Both the position numbers and the translations under genes were made by a program. A stretch of 64,000 nt of DNA. It comes from Variovorax guangxiensis (lineage in GTDB: Bacteria > Pseudomonadota > Gammaproteobacteria > Burkholderiales > Burkholderiaceae_C). Positions 17,115 to 25,243 of the stretch are shown here, piece by piece. Each line of letters begins with the position of its first letter. The first letter of the stretch is position 1. The DNA is taken from contig NZ_RXFT01000003.1 in NCBI RefSeq assembly GCF_003952165.1, forward strand, positions 310,001 to 374,000, read 5' to 3'. The notes beneath the pieces were generated by a model, which saw only the letters and a list, made by a program, of their open reading frames with translations, had not been told where the DNA came from and did no database searches.

Positions 17115-17983
17115 GCCTTCGCTCCGAACATGCCCTGCGGGCGGAACAGCACGACGCCGATGAAGATCGCGAAGATCCCGATCTGCCCGAGCGACTCGCC
17201 CAGGTACAGCCCGCCGAGCGACTCGACCACGCCGATCAGGAAGCCCCCGACGAGCGCCCCCACGAAGCTGCCCATGCCGCCCAGCACCACGATGGTGAAG
17301 GCCACGAGCACGAAGCCGCCGCCCACCTGCGGGTTGACGTAATAGGCTGGCAGCAGGAAACAGGCCGCGGCCCCGAGGCATGCGAGGCCGATGCCGAAGC
17401 TCATCGCGTAGACGTGGTCGACGTCGATGCCCATGAGCTTGGCGCCCTCCTTCTCCTTGGCCACCGCGCGGATGGCGCGGCCGAGGTCGGTGCGGCCCAT
17501 GATCCAGAACAGGATGCCCGACACCGCCAGAGCACCGGCGAAGGCGACTAGCTTGGGCACGGCGATCATCGCGGGGCCGATGGCCACGGTGCTCAGCGAA
17601 TAGGCGGTGTCGATGCTGCGCGTGTCCGACTTGAAGAACAGCAGCGCCAGGTTCTCCATGACGATGGCGATGCCGAGCGTGGCCAGCAGGATGTTCTCGT
17701 CCTTGCCATGGCCCGCACGGTTGATGACCACGCGCTGCAGCGCATAGCCGAGCGCGAACATGCCAGCAACGGCGATGGGCAGCGCCAGGTAGGGATCGAT
17801 GCCCCAGCGCTCCTTCAGGAAGTACACCGCGTAGAGCGCCAGCATCAGGCTCGCGCCGTGGGCGAAGTTGATGATGTGCAGCACGCCGTAGATCAGCGTG
17901 AGCCCCACCGCGATCAGCGCGTACACGGCGCCGGTCGTGAGTCCGTTCAGGACCGACGGGAAGAGGATGTTGATGTCTGGCAT
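17111..17983 (-). CDS. Branched-chain-type ABC transporter permease (LivH-like)
   Basis: Starting at the Met at 17983 gives a 290-residue LivH family permease. It has N-F-A-H-G-A in the third segment, the E-K-E-G-A-K-L-M-G-I-D coupling loop, and G-G-M-G-S-F-V-G-A. Most of the protein is membrane helices. A longer reading frame reaches 18058, but the added Arg/Pro/Gln-rich residues do not look like part of the protein. The gap to the binding-protein gene is 127 bases, the largest inside this operon. Confidence 0.92.
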   Translation of the reverse strand: MPDINILFPSVLNGLTTGAVYALIAVGLTLIYGVLHIINFAHGASLMLALYAVYFLKERWGIDPYLALPIAVAGMFALGYALQRVVINRAGHGKDENILLATLGIAIVMENLALLFFKSDTRSIDTAYSLSTVAIGPAMIAVPKLVAFAGALAVSGILFWIMGRTDLGRAIRAVAKEKEGAKLMGIDVDHVYAMSFGIGLACLGAAACFLLPAYYVNPQVGGGFVLVAFTIVVLGGMGSFVGALVGGFLIGVVESLGGLYLGESLGQIGIFAIFIGVVLFRPQGMFGAKA

Positions 17984-18110
17984 TGGCTGTCGGCGGCTTG
18001 GTCGCTTTCCTGGCTGCGCGTCTTGCGTGGGCGTGCCGCTCCACCGGACTCCGTGCATGCCCGGAATCCGTCGAAGCGCTTCATGGGTGGTGCCTCGTCT
18101 CGGCCCGGCT

Positions 18111-19313
18111 TCAGGCCTTCAGCGGGAAGACCGGGTCGACCTCGCGGTAGTCGCGCGGGATGATGACCTTGATGTCGTTCTTCACCACCTGCGTCATGAG
18201 CGGCTGCGCGCCTTCGTTCTGGCCGTTGACGAACCGCGTGGGGCCGTACGGCATGATGTGGTTGGAGAAGGTGCTCTTCTCCAGCGCGTCGATGATGGCC
18301 GCGCGCTCGGCGGACTTCGCGCGCTCGATGGCATCGGCCAGCAGCCACATCGCGGTGTAGGTCATGAACACCTCGTAGCTGAAGAACTGGCCCTTGGCCT
18401 CCACGCGCTTGCGCAGCTCCTGCGAACGCCTGTCCTTCGGGTTGAACCAGTGGTTGCAGTCGATGATGCCGTTGGCGGCGTCCGGAAATTCCTTCACGAA
18501 CTTGTAGCTCGACGCAGCGCCGCCCAGCACCGAGAAGATCGCCTTGGGCACCACCTTCTGCTGCTGCATGGTGCGCACCAGCAGCGCGTACTCGTTGTAG
18601 TAGTTGGCGGGAATCACGATGTCGGGGTTGACCGACTTCATGCGCAGCACGATGTTGTTGAAGTCGCGGGTGGGGTTGGCGTGCTTCACCACCTCCTTCA
18701 CCTCGAAGCCGTAGCCCGGCAGCTCGCGCGAGAGCAGCTGCGCGGTGCCCGCGCCGAACAGCGACTCCTCGTGAATGATCATCACGGTCTTGGCAGGGCT
18801 GCCCGCGGCCTTGTTGAGCACCAGCAGGTTGGCCATGGCCACCTCGGTCGACTTCTTGTAGCCGGGCCCGAAGCGGAAGGTGTTCTTCAGGCCGCGCTCG
18901 ACGATCTGGTCGGCCACGCCCACGTCGACCACGTGCGGCAGGTTGTACTTGGCCGCGGCCTGCGTGGTGGCCAGGCAGATGGCGGAAGCGAAGGCGCCCA
19001 CGATGGCCGACACGCCGGCCTCGTTCATCTTCTCGACCTCGGCGGCGCCGGCCTGCGGCTGCGACTGCGCATCGCCCAGCAGGGCCTCGAGCTTCGCGCC
19101 GCCGAGCGACCTGATGCCGCCCGCGGCGTTGATGTCCTCGATGGCCATGAGCGCGCCCAGGCGGCACTGCTGGCCCGAATAGGCAAGCGCCCCGGTGACC
19201 GGGTGCAGCACGCCCACCTTGACGGTCTTGGGCTGCGCGCCGGCCACGAAGGGGAAGGCGACGGCGGTGGCCAGCGCGGCCGAGCGGGACACGAAACTGC
19301 GGCGGTTCTGCAT
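18111..19313 (-). CDS. Liv-type ABC transporter substrate-binding protein
   Basis: The 400-residue protein has a twin-arginine-like signal (N-R-R-S-F-V at residues 3-8, hydrophobic stretch, A-G-A-Q cleavage near 27) followed by V-G-V-L-H-P-V-T-G-A-L-A-Y-S-G and the type-I periplasmic binding fold. A GAGGAAAG ribosome site precedes the start. It delivers substrate to the permeases encoded next. The fold is shared by binders of amino acids, amides and aromatic acids, so the ligand is open. Only 20 bases separate it from the GntR gene, so both are probably on one transcript. Confidence 0.92.
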   Translation of the reverse strand: MQNRRSFVSRSAALATAVAFPFVAGAQPKTVKVGVLHPVTGALAYSGQQCRLGALMAIEDINAAGGIRSLGGAKLEALLGDAQSQPQAGAAEVEKMNEAGVSAIVGAFASAICLATTQAAAKYNLPHVVDVGVADQIVERGLKNTFRFGPGYKKSTEVAMANLLVLNKAAGSPAKTVMIIHEESLFGAGTAQLLSRELPGYGFEVKEVVKHANPTRDFNNIVLRMKSVNPDIVIPANYYNEYALLVRTMQQQKVVPKAIFSVLGGAASSYKFVKEFPDAANGIIDCNHWFNPKDRRSQELRKRVEAKGQFFSYEVFMTYTAMWLLADAIERAKSAERAAIIDALEKSTFSNHIMPYGPTRFVNGQNEGAQPLMTQVVKNDIKVIIPRDYREVDPVFPLKA

Positions 19314-19333
19314 GGGGCTTTCCTCTTTTCTCT

Positions 19334-20122
19334 TCAGTTGAACTGGGCTGACACGTCCTTGCTGACCCACACCTTCGCGTCGATGCTGCCCACGCGGGAG
19401 AGCTGCATCTCGTAGGTGTAGCGGTCGGGGCGGTAGAAGCCGTGCAGCCACTGCACGGGCCGCTCGTCCTCGTCGTAGATCAGGCGGCGCACCGCGAGCA
19501 GGGCCGAGCCGACGGAGACGTCGAGGTGCTGCGCGAGCACGTTGTCGGCCAGCCGGGCGGAGATGGTCTGGTGGGCGCGCCCCACCTTCACGCCCGACTC
19601 CTCCAGCAGCACCAGGATGGGCTTCTTCGACAGCTCGCGGCGGCCGAAGCGGCGCGCGATGGTGTCGGGCACGTAGGTCGTGATGTGCGAGAGCGGCCCT
19701 TCCCTGGTGGAGCGCACGCGCACGGCCTTCTGCACCGCATCGCCGAGCTGGAGCTGCAGCGCCTCGGCCACCTGCGTGGATGCCGTGATGGTGGCCACCT
19801 CGATCACCTTGACCGAGGTATGCAGGCCCATGGTGACGAGGTTCTCGAGCAGGCCGCGCAGGTTGGCGCGCTCCATGCTTCTGGTGCCGGGGCCTTCACC
19901 GCCGGCCGGTGGCACCGCGCGCGTGCGGCGCCCGGGATTGCGTTCGATGAGCCCTTCGGAGGCCAGCTGCTCGAGTGCGCGGCGCACGGTGACGCGCGCC
20001 ACGTTGAACTGCCCCATCAGCGCCAGTTCGCCGGGAAGGCCCTCCGCAAAGCGGCCTTCGTGCAGTTGCTCACGCAGCACCAGATAGATCTGGTGGTATT
20101 TCGGCAAAGGCATCTGCGACAT
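19334..20122 (-). CDS. GntR/HutC family regulator (UTRA domain)
   Basis: The 262-residue protein has an N-terminal GntR winged helix (L-R-E-Q-L-H-E-G-R through A-R-V-T-V-R-R-A-L-E-Q-L-A-S-E-G-L-I) and a C-terminal UTRA ligand domain ending in R-P-D-R-Y-T-Y-E-M, typical of HutC-subfamily repressors. It is the first gene of the long minus-strand operon, directly ahead of the binding-protein gene. It probably represses the whole operon until the imported substrate or a catabolite binds. A 22-base imperfect palindrome lies 23 bases upstream of its start. Confidence 0.9.
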   Translation of the reverse strand: MSQMPLPKYHQIYLVLREQLHEGRFAEGLPGELALMGQFNVARVTVRRALEQLASEGLIERNPGRRTRAVPPAGGEGPGTRSMERANLRGLLENLVTMGLHTSVKVIEVATITASTQVAEALQLQLGDAVQKAVRVRSTREGPLSHITTYVPDTIARRFGRRELSKKPILVLLEESGVKVGRAHQTISARLADNVLAQHLDVSVGSALLAVRRLIYDEDERPVQWLHGFYRPDRYTYEMQLSRVGSIDAKVWVSKDVSAQFN

Positions 20123-20145
20123 GCCGTTGATGGTTTTGCAGTTTC

Positions 20146-20167
20146 AATGTTCTGTCAATGGGACATT
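20146..20167. promoter_or_regulatory. Putative GntR operator upstream of the long operon
   Basis: AATGTTC and GGACATT form arms matching at 6 of 7 positions around an eight-base centre. The site is in the short gap between the GntR start codon and the terminator of the neighbouring gene, where the operon promoter must lie. GntR/HutC regulators bind short inverted repeats of this kind. No clear -35/-10 pair was recognised. Confidence 0.4.
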
Positions 20168-20176
20168 TGAAGCCGC

Positions 20177-20200
20177 AAAAAAAGGCGCCGGAGGCGCCTT
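20177..20200 (-). terminator. Rho-independent terminator of the FAH gene
   Basis: On the minus strand a perfect eight-base-pair stem (AAGGCGCC pairing with GGCGCCTT, three-base loop) is followed by seven T residues. It lies 22 bases after the stop codon of the FAH-family gene and separates it from the GntR operon. Confidence 0.9.
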
Positions 20201-20222
20201 CATCGAAACTGGCGGCAGGAGC

Positions 20223-21071
20223 TCAGAGCTTGAAGGGAATCACTTCCTGGCGCTGGTCGCCCAGGCCTTCGATGCCCAGCGTCATCACGTCGCCCTTCTT
20301 CAGGAAGAGCGGCGGCTTCATGCCCATGCCCACGCCGGGGGGCGTGCCGGTGGTGATGATGTCGCCCGGCATCAGCGTCATGAACTGGCTCACGTAGCTC
20401 ACGATCTTGGCCACGGTGAAGATCATGGTCTTCGTGTTGCCGGTCTGCACGCGCTTGCCGTTCAGGTCGAGCCACATCGAAAGCTTCTGCGGGTTGGGCA
20501 CGTCGTCGCGCGTCACCAGCCAGGGGCCGATGGGGCCGAAGGTGTCGCAGCCCTTGCCCTTGTCCCAGGTACCGCCGCGCTCGATCTGGTATTCGCGCTC
20601 GCTGATGTCGTTGATGGTGCAGTAGCCGGCCACGTAGTCGAGCGCGCTCTTCTGCGGAACGTAGCGCGCGCGGGTGCCGATGACCACGCCGAGCTCGACT
20701 TCCCAGTCAGTCTTGACCGAGCCCTTGGGCAGCATCACCGGGTCGTTCGGGCCCTGCACGCAGCTGTTGGCCTTGGTGAACACCACCGGCTCCTTGGGCA
20801 CCGGCAGGCCGGATTCGGCCGCGTGGTCCGCGTAATTCAGGCCGATGGCGATGAACTTGCCCACGTTCGCCACCGGGCAGCCGAAGCGCGGCTTGCCCTT
20901 GACCAGCGGCAGCTTGTCGACCTTCTGCTTGCGCAGCTTGGCGAGCGCGGCGTCGCCGAGCTGCTCAGGGCCGATGTCCTTGACGACGGCGCTGAGGTCG
21001 CGCAGCTGGCCGTTGTCATCGATGAGGCCGGGCTTTTCCTTGCCGGGGTTGCCGTAGCGGACGAGTTTCAT
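20223..21071 (-). CDS. Fumarylacetoacetate hydrolase family protein, probable 2,4-diketo-3-deoxy sugar acid hydrolase
   Basis: In the FAH fold of this 282-residue protein, F-I-A-I-G-L-N-Y-A-D-H, W-E-V-E-L-G-V-V-I-G (metal-binding Glu124 and Glu126), N-D-I-S-E-R-E and T-G-T-P-P-G-V-G-M are visible. Family members cleave C-C bonds of diketo acids. The gene lies 25 bases after an SDR and opposite a dehydratase, lactonase and Ldh2-type dehydrogenase. That fits the non-phosphorylative L-fuconate or L-rhamnonate type route, where this enzyme splits 2,4-diketo-3-deoxy sugar acid into pyruvate plus lactate or a similar acid. The sugar is not identified from sequence. Confidence 0.88.
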   Translation of the reverse strand: MKLVRYGNPGKEKPGLIDDNGQLRDLSAVVKDIGPEQLGDAALAKLRKQKVDKLPLVKGKPRFGCPVANVGKFIAIGLNYADHAAESGLPVPKEPVVFTKANSCVQGPNDPVMLPKGSVKTDWEVELGVVIGTRARYVPQKSALDYVAGYCTINDISEREYQIERGGTWDKGKGCDTFGPIGPWLVTRDDVPNPQKLSMWLDLNGKRVQTGNTKTMIFTVAKIVSYVSQFMTLMPGDIITTGTPPGVGMGMKPPLFLKKGDVMTLGIEGLGDQRQEVIPFKL

Positions 21072-21096
21072 GCTTTCCTTTCAGTGCATTGATTGA

Positions 21097-21873
21097 TCAG
21101 TAGGTGGAGCGGCCACCGGAGAGGTCGAAGACCGCGCCGGTGGAGAACGAGCAATCTTCCGTGCAGAGCCAGCCGACCATCGCGGCCACCTCCTCCACGG
21201 TGCCGAAGCGGCCCATGGGAATCTTCGAGAGCATGAAGGCGATGTGCTCCGGCGTCATCTGGTCGAAGATGGCCGTCTTCACCGCCGCGGGCGTCACGCA
21301 GTTCACGCGGATGCCGGTGTCGGCCAGTTCCTTGCCGAGCGACTTGGTCAGGCCGATGACGGCCGCCTTGCTCGCGCTGTAGGCGCTGGCGTTGGGGTTG
21401 CCGTCCTTGCCGGCCACCGAGGCGATGTTGACGATGCGGCCATAGCCCTGGTCGCCCTGCCTGCGCATCTGCGCCACCACCTCGCGGCAGCACAGGAACA
21501 CGCCGTTGATGTTGACTTCCATCACCTGGCGCCAGTCGTCCACCGGGTACTCCCACAGCTTGGTGTTGGGGCCGGTGATGCCGGCGCTGTTGACCAGCGC
21601 GTCGATGCGCGGCGCGTGCGCCATCGTGTCGGCTACCGCCCTGGCGACCGAGGACTGCTGCGAAACGTCGACCTTCAGCGCGAAGGCCCTGTCGCCGAGC
21701 GATTCGGCGGCCTTTGCGGCGGCGGCTTCATCGCGGTCCCACAACGTGACGCTGCCGCCCGAGGCGACCAGCCGCTGCGCGATGCCGAAGCCCAGGCCCG
21801 TGGCGCCGCCGGTGACGACCGCGTGGCGGCCGTTGAAGTCGAGCTGGTTCAATTGGGTCGTCTCCTCGGCCAT
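21097..21873 (-). CDS. SDR oxidoreductase, probable 2-keto-3-deoxy sugar acid dehydrogenase
   Basis: The 258-residue classical SDR has T-G-G-A-T-G-L-G at residues 21-28, N-S-A-G at 95-98, Ser152, and Tyr165/Lys169 in Y-S-A-S-K. An Asp after the second strand (W-D-R-D) favours NAD. The start at 21873 is chosen because the longer alternative at 21936 would begin inside the inverted repeat of the promoter region. Context suggests oxidation of a 2-keto-3-deoxy sugar acid at C4 before cleavage by the FAH-family enzyme. The specific substrate is inferred. Confidence 0.88.
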   Translation of the reverse strand: MAEETTQLNQLDFNGRHAVVTGGATGLGFGIAQRLVASGGSVTLWDRDEAAAAKAAESLGDRAFALKVDVSQQSSVARAVADTMAHAPRIDALVNSAGITGPNTKLWEYPVDDWRQVMEVNINGVFLCCREVVAQMRRQGDQGYGRIVNIASVAGKDGNPNASAYSASKAAVIGLTKSLGKELADTGIRVNCVTPAAVKTAIFDQMTPEHIAFMLSKIPMGRFGTVEEVAAMVGWLCTEDCSFSTGAVFDLSGGRSTY

Positions 21874-21918
21874 GTCCTCGGGTTTGGCCCGATGATGGTG
21901 CGGGCGATCTGGCGTATT

Positions 21919-21949
21919 CTGAATTGGCCTGACCACTTGGCCAATTCAG
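21919..21949. promoter_or_regulatory. Perfect 11-bp inverted repeat in the divergent promoter region (FCD-GntR operator)
   Basis: CTGAATTGGCC and GGCCAATTCAG are perfect inverted copies separated by nine bases. Nested inside is TGGCCTGACCA (21925-21935), close to the TGGTC-N-GACCA core that FadR-type GntR regulators recognise. The site lies between the start codons of the SDR (minus) and the GntR/FCD gene (plus), so it probably controls both transcripts. Confidence 0.65.
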
Positions 21950-22002
21950 GACAACCCTTAACCGCTTTTTTCCTCCCCCTTCGCGTCCTTCCGCCCTCCT
22001 CC

Positions 22003-22719
22003 GTGCCGCTCCAGACCCTCGAACCCCAGCGCCTCTATCGCCAGATTGCCGAACAGTTGCGCGAGCTCATCGGCAAGGGCGAATTCGCGGTGGGCGCGCG
22101 CATTCCCGCCGAGCGCGACCTTGCCCGGCAGCTGGGCGTGAGCCGGCCGTCGGTGCGCGAGGCGCTGATCGCGCTGGAGGTGGAAGGCTGGGTCGAGGTG
22201 CGCACCGGCTCGGGCGTGTACGTGCTCGACCGCTCGAGCCGCACGCCTGCGCCGCCCAATGGCGCTGCGGGCATCGAATGGGGACCGCTCGAAATCATCC
22301 GCGCGCGCCGCATGGTGGAGGGCGAGACCGCCGCCACCGCAGCCCAGTACGGCAAGCGCAAGGACGTGGACGCCATGCGCCGCGCGATCCGGATGATGCG
22401 CGAGCTGGCCGCGCGCAACGAAGTGCCGCACGAGGGCGACCGCGCCTTCCACCTGGCCATCGTCAACGCCTGCGACAACGTGGTGCTGACCGAGACGGTA
22501 CAAGGCTTCTGGGAGTCGCGGCACGGGCCGATCTTCGCCCGGATGATCGATTACTTCGAGACCATGGAGTCGTGGCAGGTCGCCATCGGCGAGCACGAGC
22601 TGATCCTCGAGGCCATCGCCGCGCGCGACCCGGCCGCCGCTCGAAGCGCCATGCACGAACACATGGACAAGTTCCACCAGCGCTTCAGCGCGAGCTGGCG
22701 CCGCACCAAGGCTTCCTGA
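22003..22719 (+). CDS. GntR family regulator, FadR/FCD subfamily
   Basis: The coding frame has no ATG close to the conserved start, so the GTG at 22003 is chosen, giving 238 residues beginning V-P-L-Q-T-L-E-P-Q-R-L-Y. No clear ribosome-binding site precedes it. The N-terminal winged helix includes I-P-A-E-R-D-L-A-R-Q-L-G-V-S-R-P-S-V-R-E-A-L. The C-terminal FCD domain is helical and contains the metal- and ligand-binding His and Asp residues (F-H-L-A-I, G-E-H-E-L-I). It likely represses both arms of the sugar-acid cluster through the adjacent inverted repeat, with a sugar acid as inducer. Confidence 0.88.
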   Translation: MPLQTLEPQRLYRQIAEQLRELIGKGEFAVGARIPAERDLARQLGVSRPSVREALIALEVEGWVEVRTGSGVYVLDRSSRTPAPPNGAAGIEWGPLEIIRARRMVEGETAATAAQYGKRKDVDAMRRAIRMMRELAARNEVPHEGDRAFHLAIVNACDNVVLTETVQGFWESRHGPIFARMIDYFETMESWQVAIGEHELILEAIAARDPAAARSAMHEHMDKFHQRFSASWRRTKAS

Positions 22720-22748
22720 ACCCCGAGGACCCGAGGAAGAACACCACG

Positions 22749-24275
22749 ATGACTCCCTACATCCGACTCCATCCCGCCGACGACGTCGTCATCGCGCGCT
22801 CGCAACTGCTCGGCGGCACCGCCGTCGAAGGCGTGGCCGTGCGCGGGCTGATCCCGCCGGGCCACAAGATCGCGATGCGCGACATCGCGCAGGGCGAGCC
22901 CGTGCGCCGCTACAACCAGATCATCGGCTTCGCGAGCCGCCCCATCGCCGCCGGCGAGCACGTGCACACGCAGAACCTCGACATGGGCCCCGACAAGGGC
23001 GACTTCGAACGCGACTACGCCTTCGGCGCCGACGTGAAGCCCGCCCCCGCAAAGCGCGAAGCCACCTTCATGGGCATCAGGCGCGCCGACGGCCGCGTGG
23101 CCACGCGCAACTACATCGGCGTGCTGACCAGCGTGAACTGCTCGGCCACGGCCGCGCGCGCCATCGCCGACCACTTCTCTCGCAAGACCAATCCGCAGGC
23201 GCTGGCGGCCTTTCCGAACGTGGACGGCGTGATCGCGCTCACGCACGGCACCGGCTGCGGCATGGACACGCAGGGCATGGGCATGCAGATCCTGGAGCGC
23301 ACGCTCACGGGCTATGCCACGCACCCCAACTTCGCGGGCGTGCTGGTGGTCGGCCTCGGCTGCGAGGCCAACCAGATCAACGCCTGGCTCGCGACCGGCC
23401 ACCTGGCCGAGGGCGAGAACTTCCGCACCTTCAACATCCAGGACACGGGCGGCACGCGCAAGACGGTCGAGAAGGGCGTGGCGCTCATCAACGAAATGCT
23501 GCCGCGCGCCAACGCGGTGAAGCGCGAGCCCTGCAGCGCGGCGCACATCACGATCGGGCTGCAATGCGGCGGCTCCGACGGCTACTCGGGCATCAGCGCC
23601 AACCCGGCGCTGGGCGCGGCGGTCGACCTGCTGGTGGCGCACGGCGGCACCGCCATCCTCAGCGAAACGCCCGAGGTGTATGGCGCCGAGCACCTGCTCA
23701 CGCGCCGTGCGGTGAAGCGCGAAGTCGGCCAGAAGCTGGTGGACCGCATCAAGTGGTGGGAGCACTACACTGCCATCAACGAAGGCGAGATGAACAACAA
23801 CCCCTCGCCGGGCAACAAGGCCGGCGGGCTCACCACCATCCTCGAGAAGTCGCTGGGCGCGGTCGCCAAGGGCGGCACCAGCAACCTCGAGGCGGTGTAC
23901 GAATACGCCGAGCCCGTCACCGCGCACGGCTTCGTCTACATGGACACGCCGGGCTACGACCCGGTGAGCGCCACCGGCCAGGTCGCCGGCGGCGCCAACC
24001 TGATCTGCTTCACCACCGGGCGCGGCTCGGCCTACGGCTGCGCGCCCTCGCCTTCGCTCAAGCTCGCGACCAACTCGGCGCTGTGGCAGCGCCAGGAGGA
24101 AGACATGGACATCAACTGCGGCGAGATCGTCGACGGCACCGCGTCGATCCAGGAGATGGGCCAGCGCATCTTCGAGCTGGTGCTGGCAACCGCATCGGGC
24201 GCGCACTCGAAGAGCGAGCAGCACGGCTACGGCCAGAACGAGTTCGTGCCGTGGCAGGTCGGCGCGGTGATGTGA
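22749..24275 (+). CDS. UxaA family (altronate/galactarate dehydratase-type) sugar acid dehydratase
   Basis: The 508-residue protein joins the small N-terminal SAF-like domain (ending around residue 90) to the large dehydratase domain as in full-length UxaA. Recognisable blocks are G-I-R-R-A-D-G-R-V-A-T-R-N-Y-I, N-C-S-A-T, T-H-G-T-G-C-G-M, L-Q-C-G-G-S-D-G-Y-S-G and F-T-T-G-R-G-S-A-Y-G. UxaA enzymes are metal-dependent dehydratases forming 2-keto-3-deoxy sugar acids from aldonates such as altronate. GAGGAAG precedes the start, 29 bases after the regulator. Here it probably acts on an aldonate released by the lactonase encoded next. Confidence 0.92.
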   Translation: MTPYIRLHPADDVVIARSQLLGGTAVEGVAVRGLIPPGHKIAMRDIAQGEPVRRYNQIIGFASRPIAAGEHVHTQNLDMGPDKGDFERDYAFGADVKPAPAKREATFMGIRRADGRVATRNYIGVLTSVNCSATAARAIADHFSRKTNPQALAAFPNVDGVIALTHGTGCGMDTQGMGMQILERTLTGYATHPNFAGVLVVGLGCEANQINAWLATGHLAEGENFRTFNIQDTGGTRKTVEKGVALINEMLPRANAVKREPCSAAHITIGLQCGGSDGYSGISANPALGAAVDLLVAHGGTAILSETPEVYGAEHLLTRRAVKREVGQKLVDRIKWWEHYTAINEGEMNNNPSPGNKAGGLTTILEKSLGAVAKGGTSNLEAVYEYAEPVTAHGFVYMDTPGYDPVSATGQVAGGANLICFTTGRGSAYGCAPSPSLKLATNSALWQRQEEDMDINCGEIVDGTASIQEMGQRIFELVLATASGAHSKSEQHGYGQNEFVPWQVGAVM

Positions 24276-24307
24276 ACCGAGCGAACCCATCGACGACGAG
24301 GAACGGC

Positions 24308-25240
24308 ATGGCAACTCTTCCCTTCGGCTTTCTCGAAGGCACCGGCTTCGAGCAACTCGACCCGCGCTTCAAGGGCTGCATTCCCGGCCCCGAGCGCGTG
24401 CAGCGCCTGTGGACCGGCGCGCGCTGGTGCGAGGGCCCCGCGTGGTTTGCGGCGCACCGCACGCTGGTGTGGTCGGACATTCCGAACAACCGCATGCTGC
24501 GCTTCGACGAGGTCAACGGCACGGTGGGCACCTTTCGCGAGCCATCGGACAACACCAACGGCAACACGGTCGACCGCCAGGGCCGGCTGGTGAGCTGCGA
24601 GCACCTCACGCGGCGCGTGACGCGCACCGAGCACGACGGCACAGTCACCGTGCTGGCCTCGCACTGGAAGGGCAAGCGGCTCAATTCGCCCAACGACGTG
24701 GTGGTGCACTCGGACGGCGCCGTGTGGTTCACCGACCCGAGCTACGGCATCCTCTCCGACTACGAAGGCCTGAAGGCCGAAAGCGAGATCGGCGCCTGCC
24801 ATGTCTACCGCATCGATCCACAAAGCGGCGAAGTGGAACTCATGGCCGACGACTTCGTGAAGCCCAACGGGCTGGCGTTCTCGCCGGACGAATCGCTGCT
24901 GTACATCGCCGACACGGGAGCCAGCCATGCGGCGGACGGTCCCCGGCACATCCGAAAATTCAAGCTCGGAGCCGATGGCCGCGCCTTGAGCGGCGGCGAG
25001 GTCTTTGCCGAGTGCACCAGCGGCCTCTTCGACGGCTTCCGGCTCGACACCGAAGGCCGCATCTGGACCAGCGCGCTCGACGGCGTGCACGCCTACCACC
25101 CCGACGGCACGCTGCTGGGCAAGATCCTGCTGCCCGAGCGCGTGGCCAACGTCTGCTTCGGCGGCCCCAAGCGCAACCGCCTCTTCATCTGCGCGACCAC
25201 GTCGCTCTACGCCATCACACTGAACGCGAAAGGAGCCTGA
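24308..25240 (+). CDS. SMP-30/gluconolactonase family lactonase
   Basis: The 310-residue six-bladed beta-propeller of the SMP-30/LRE family has conserved metal-site regions: C-E-G-P-A-W (Glu), N-S-P-N-D-V-V (Asn), K-P-N-G-L-A-F-S-P-D (Asn) and F-D-G-F-R-L-D-T-E-G (Asp). It should hydrolyse a sugar 1,4- or 1,5-lactone to the free acid. A GAGGAA site precedes the ATG. Position between the UxaA-type dehydratase and the Ldh2-type dehydrogenase fits a pathway that starts from a sugar lactone. The sugar dehydrogenase forming the lactone is not in this window. Confidence 0.9.
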   Translation: MATLPFGFLEGTGFEQLDPRFKGCIPGPERVQRLWTGARWCEGPAWFAAHRTLVWSDIPNNRMLRFDEVNGTVGTFREPSDNTNGNTVDRQGRLVSCEHLTRRVTRTEHDGTVTVLASHWKGKRLNSPNDVVVHSDGAVWFTDPSYGILSDYEGLKAESEIGACHVYRIDPQSGEVELMADDFVKPNGLAFSPDESLLYIADTGASHAADGPRHIRKFKLGADGRALSGGEVFAECTSGLFDGFRLDTEGRIWTSALDGVHAYHPDGTLLGKILLPERVANVCFGGPKRNRLFICATTSLYAITLNAKGA

Positions 25241-25243
25241 TCC

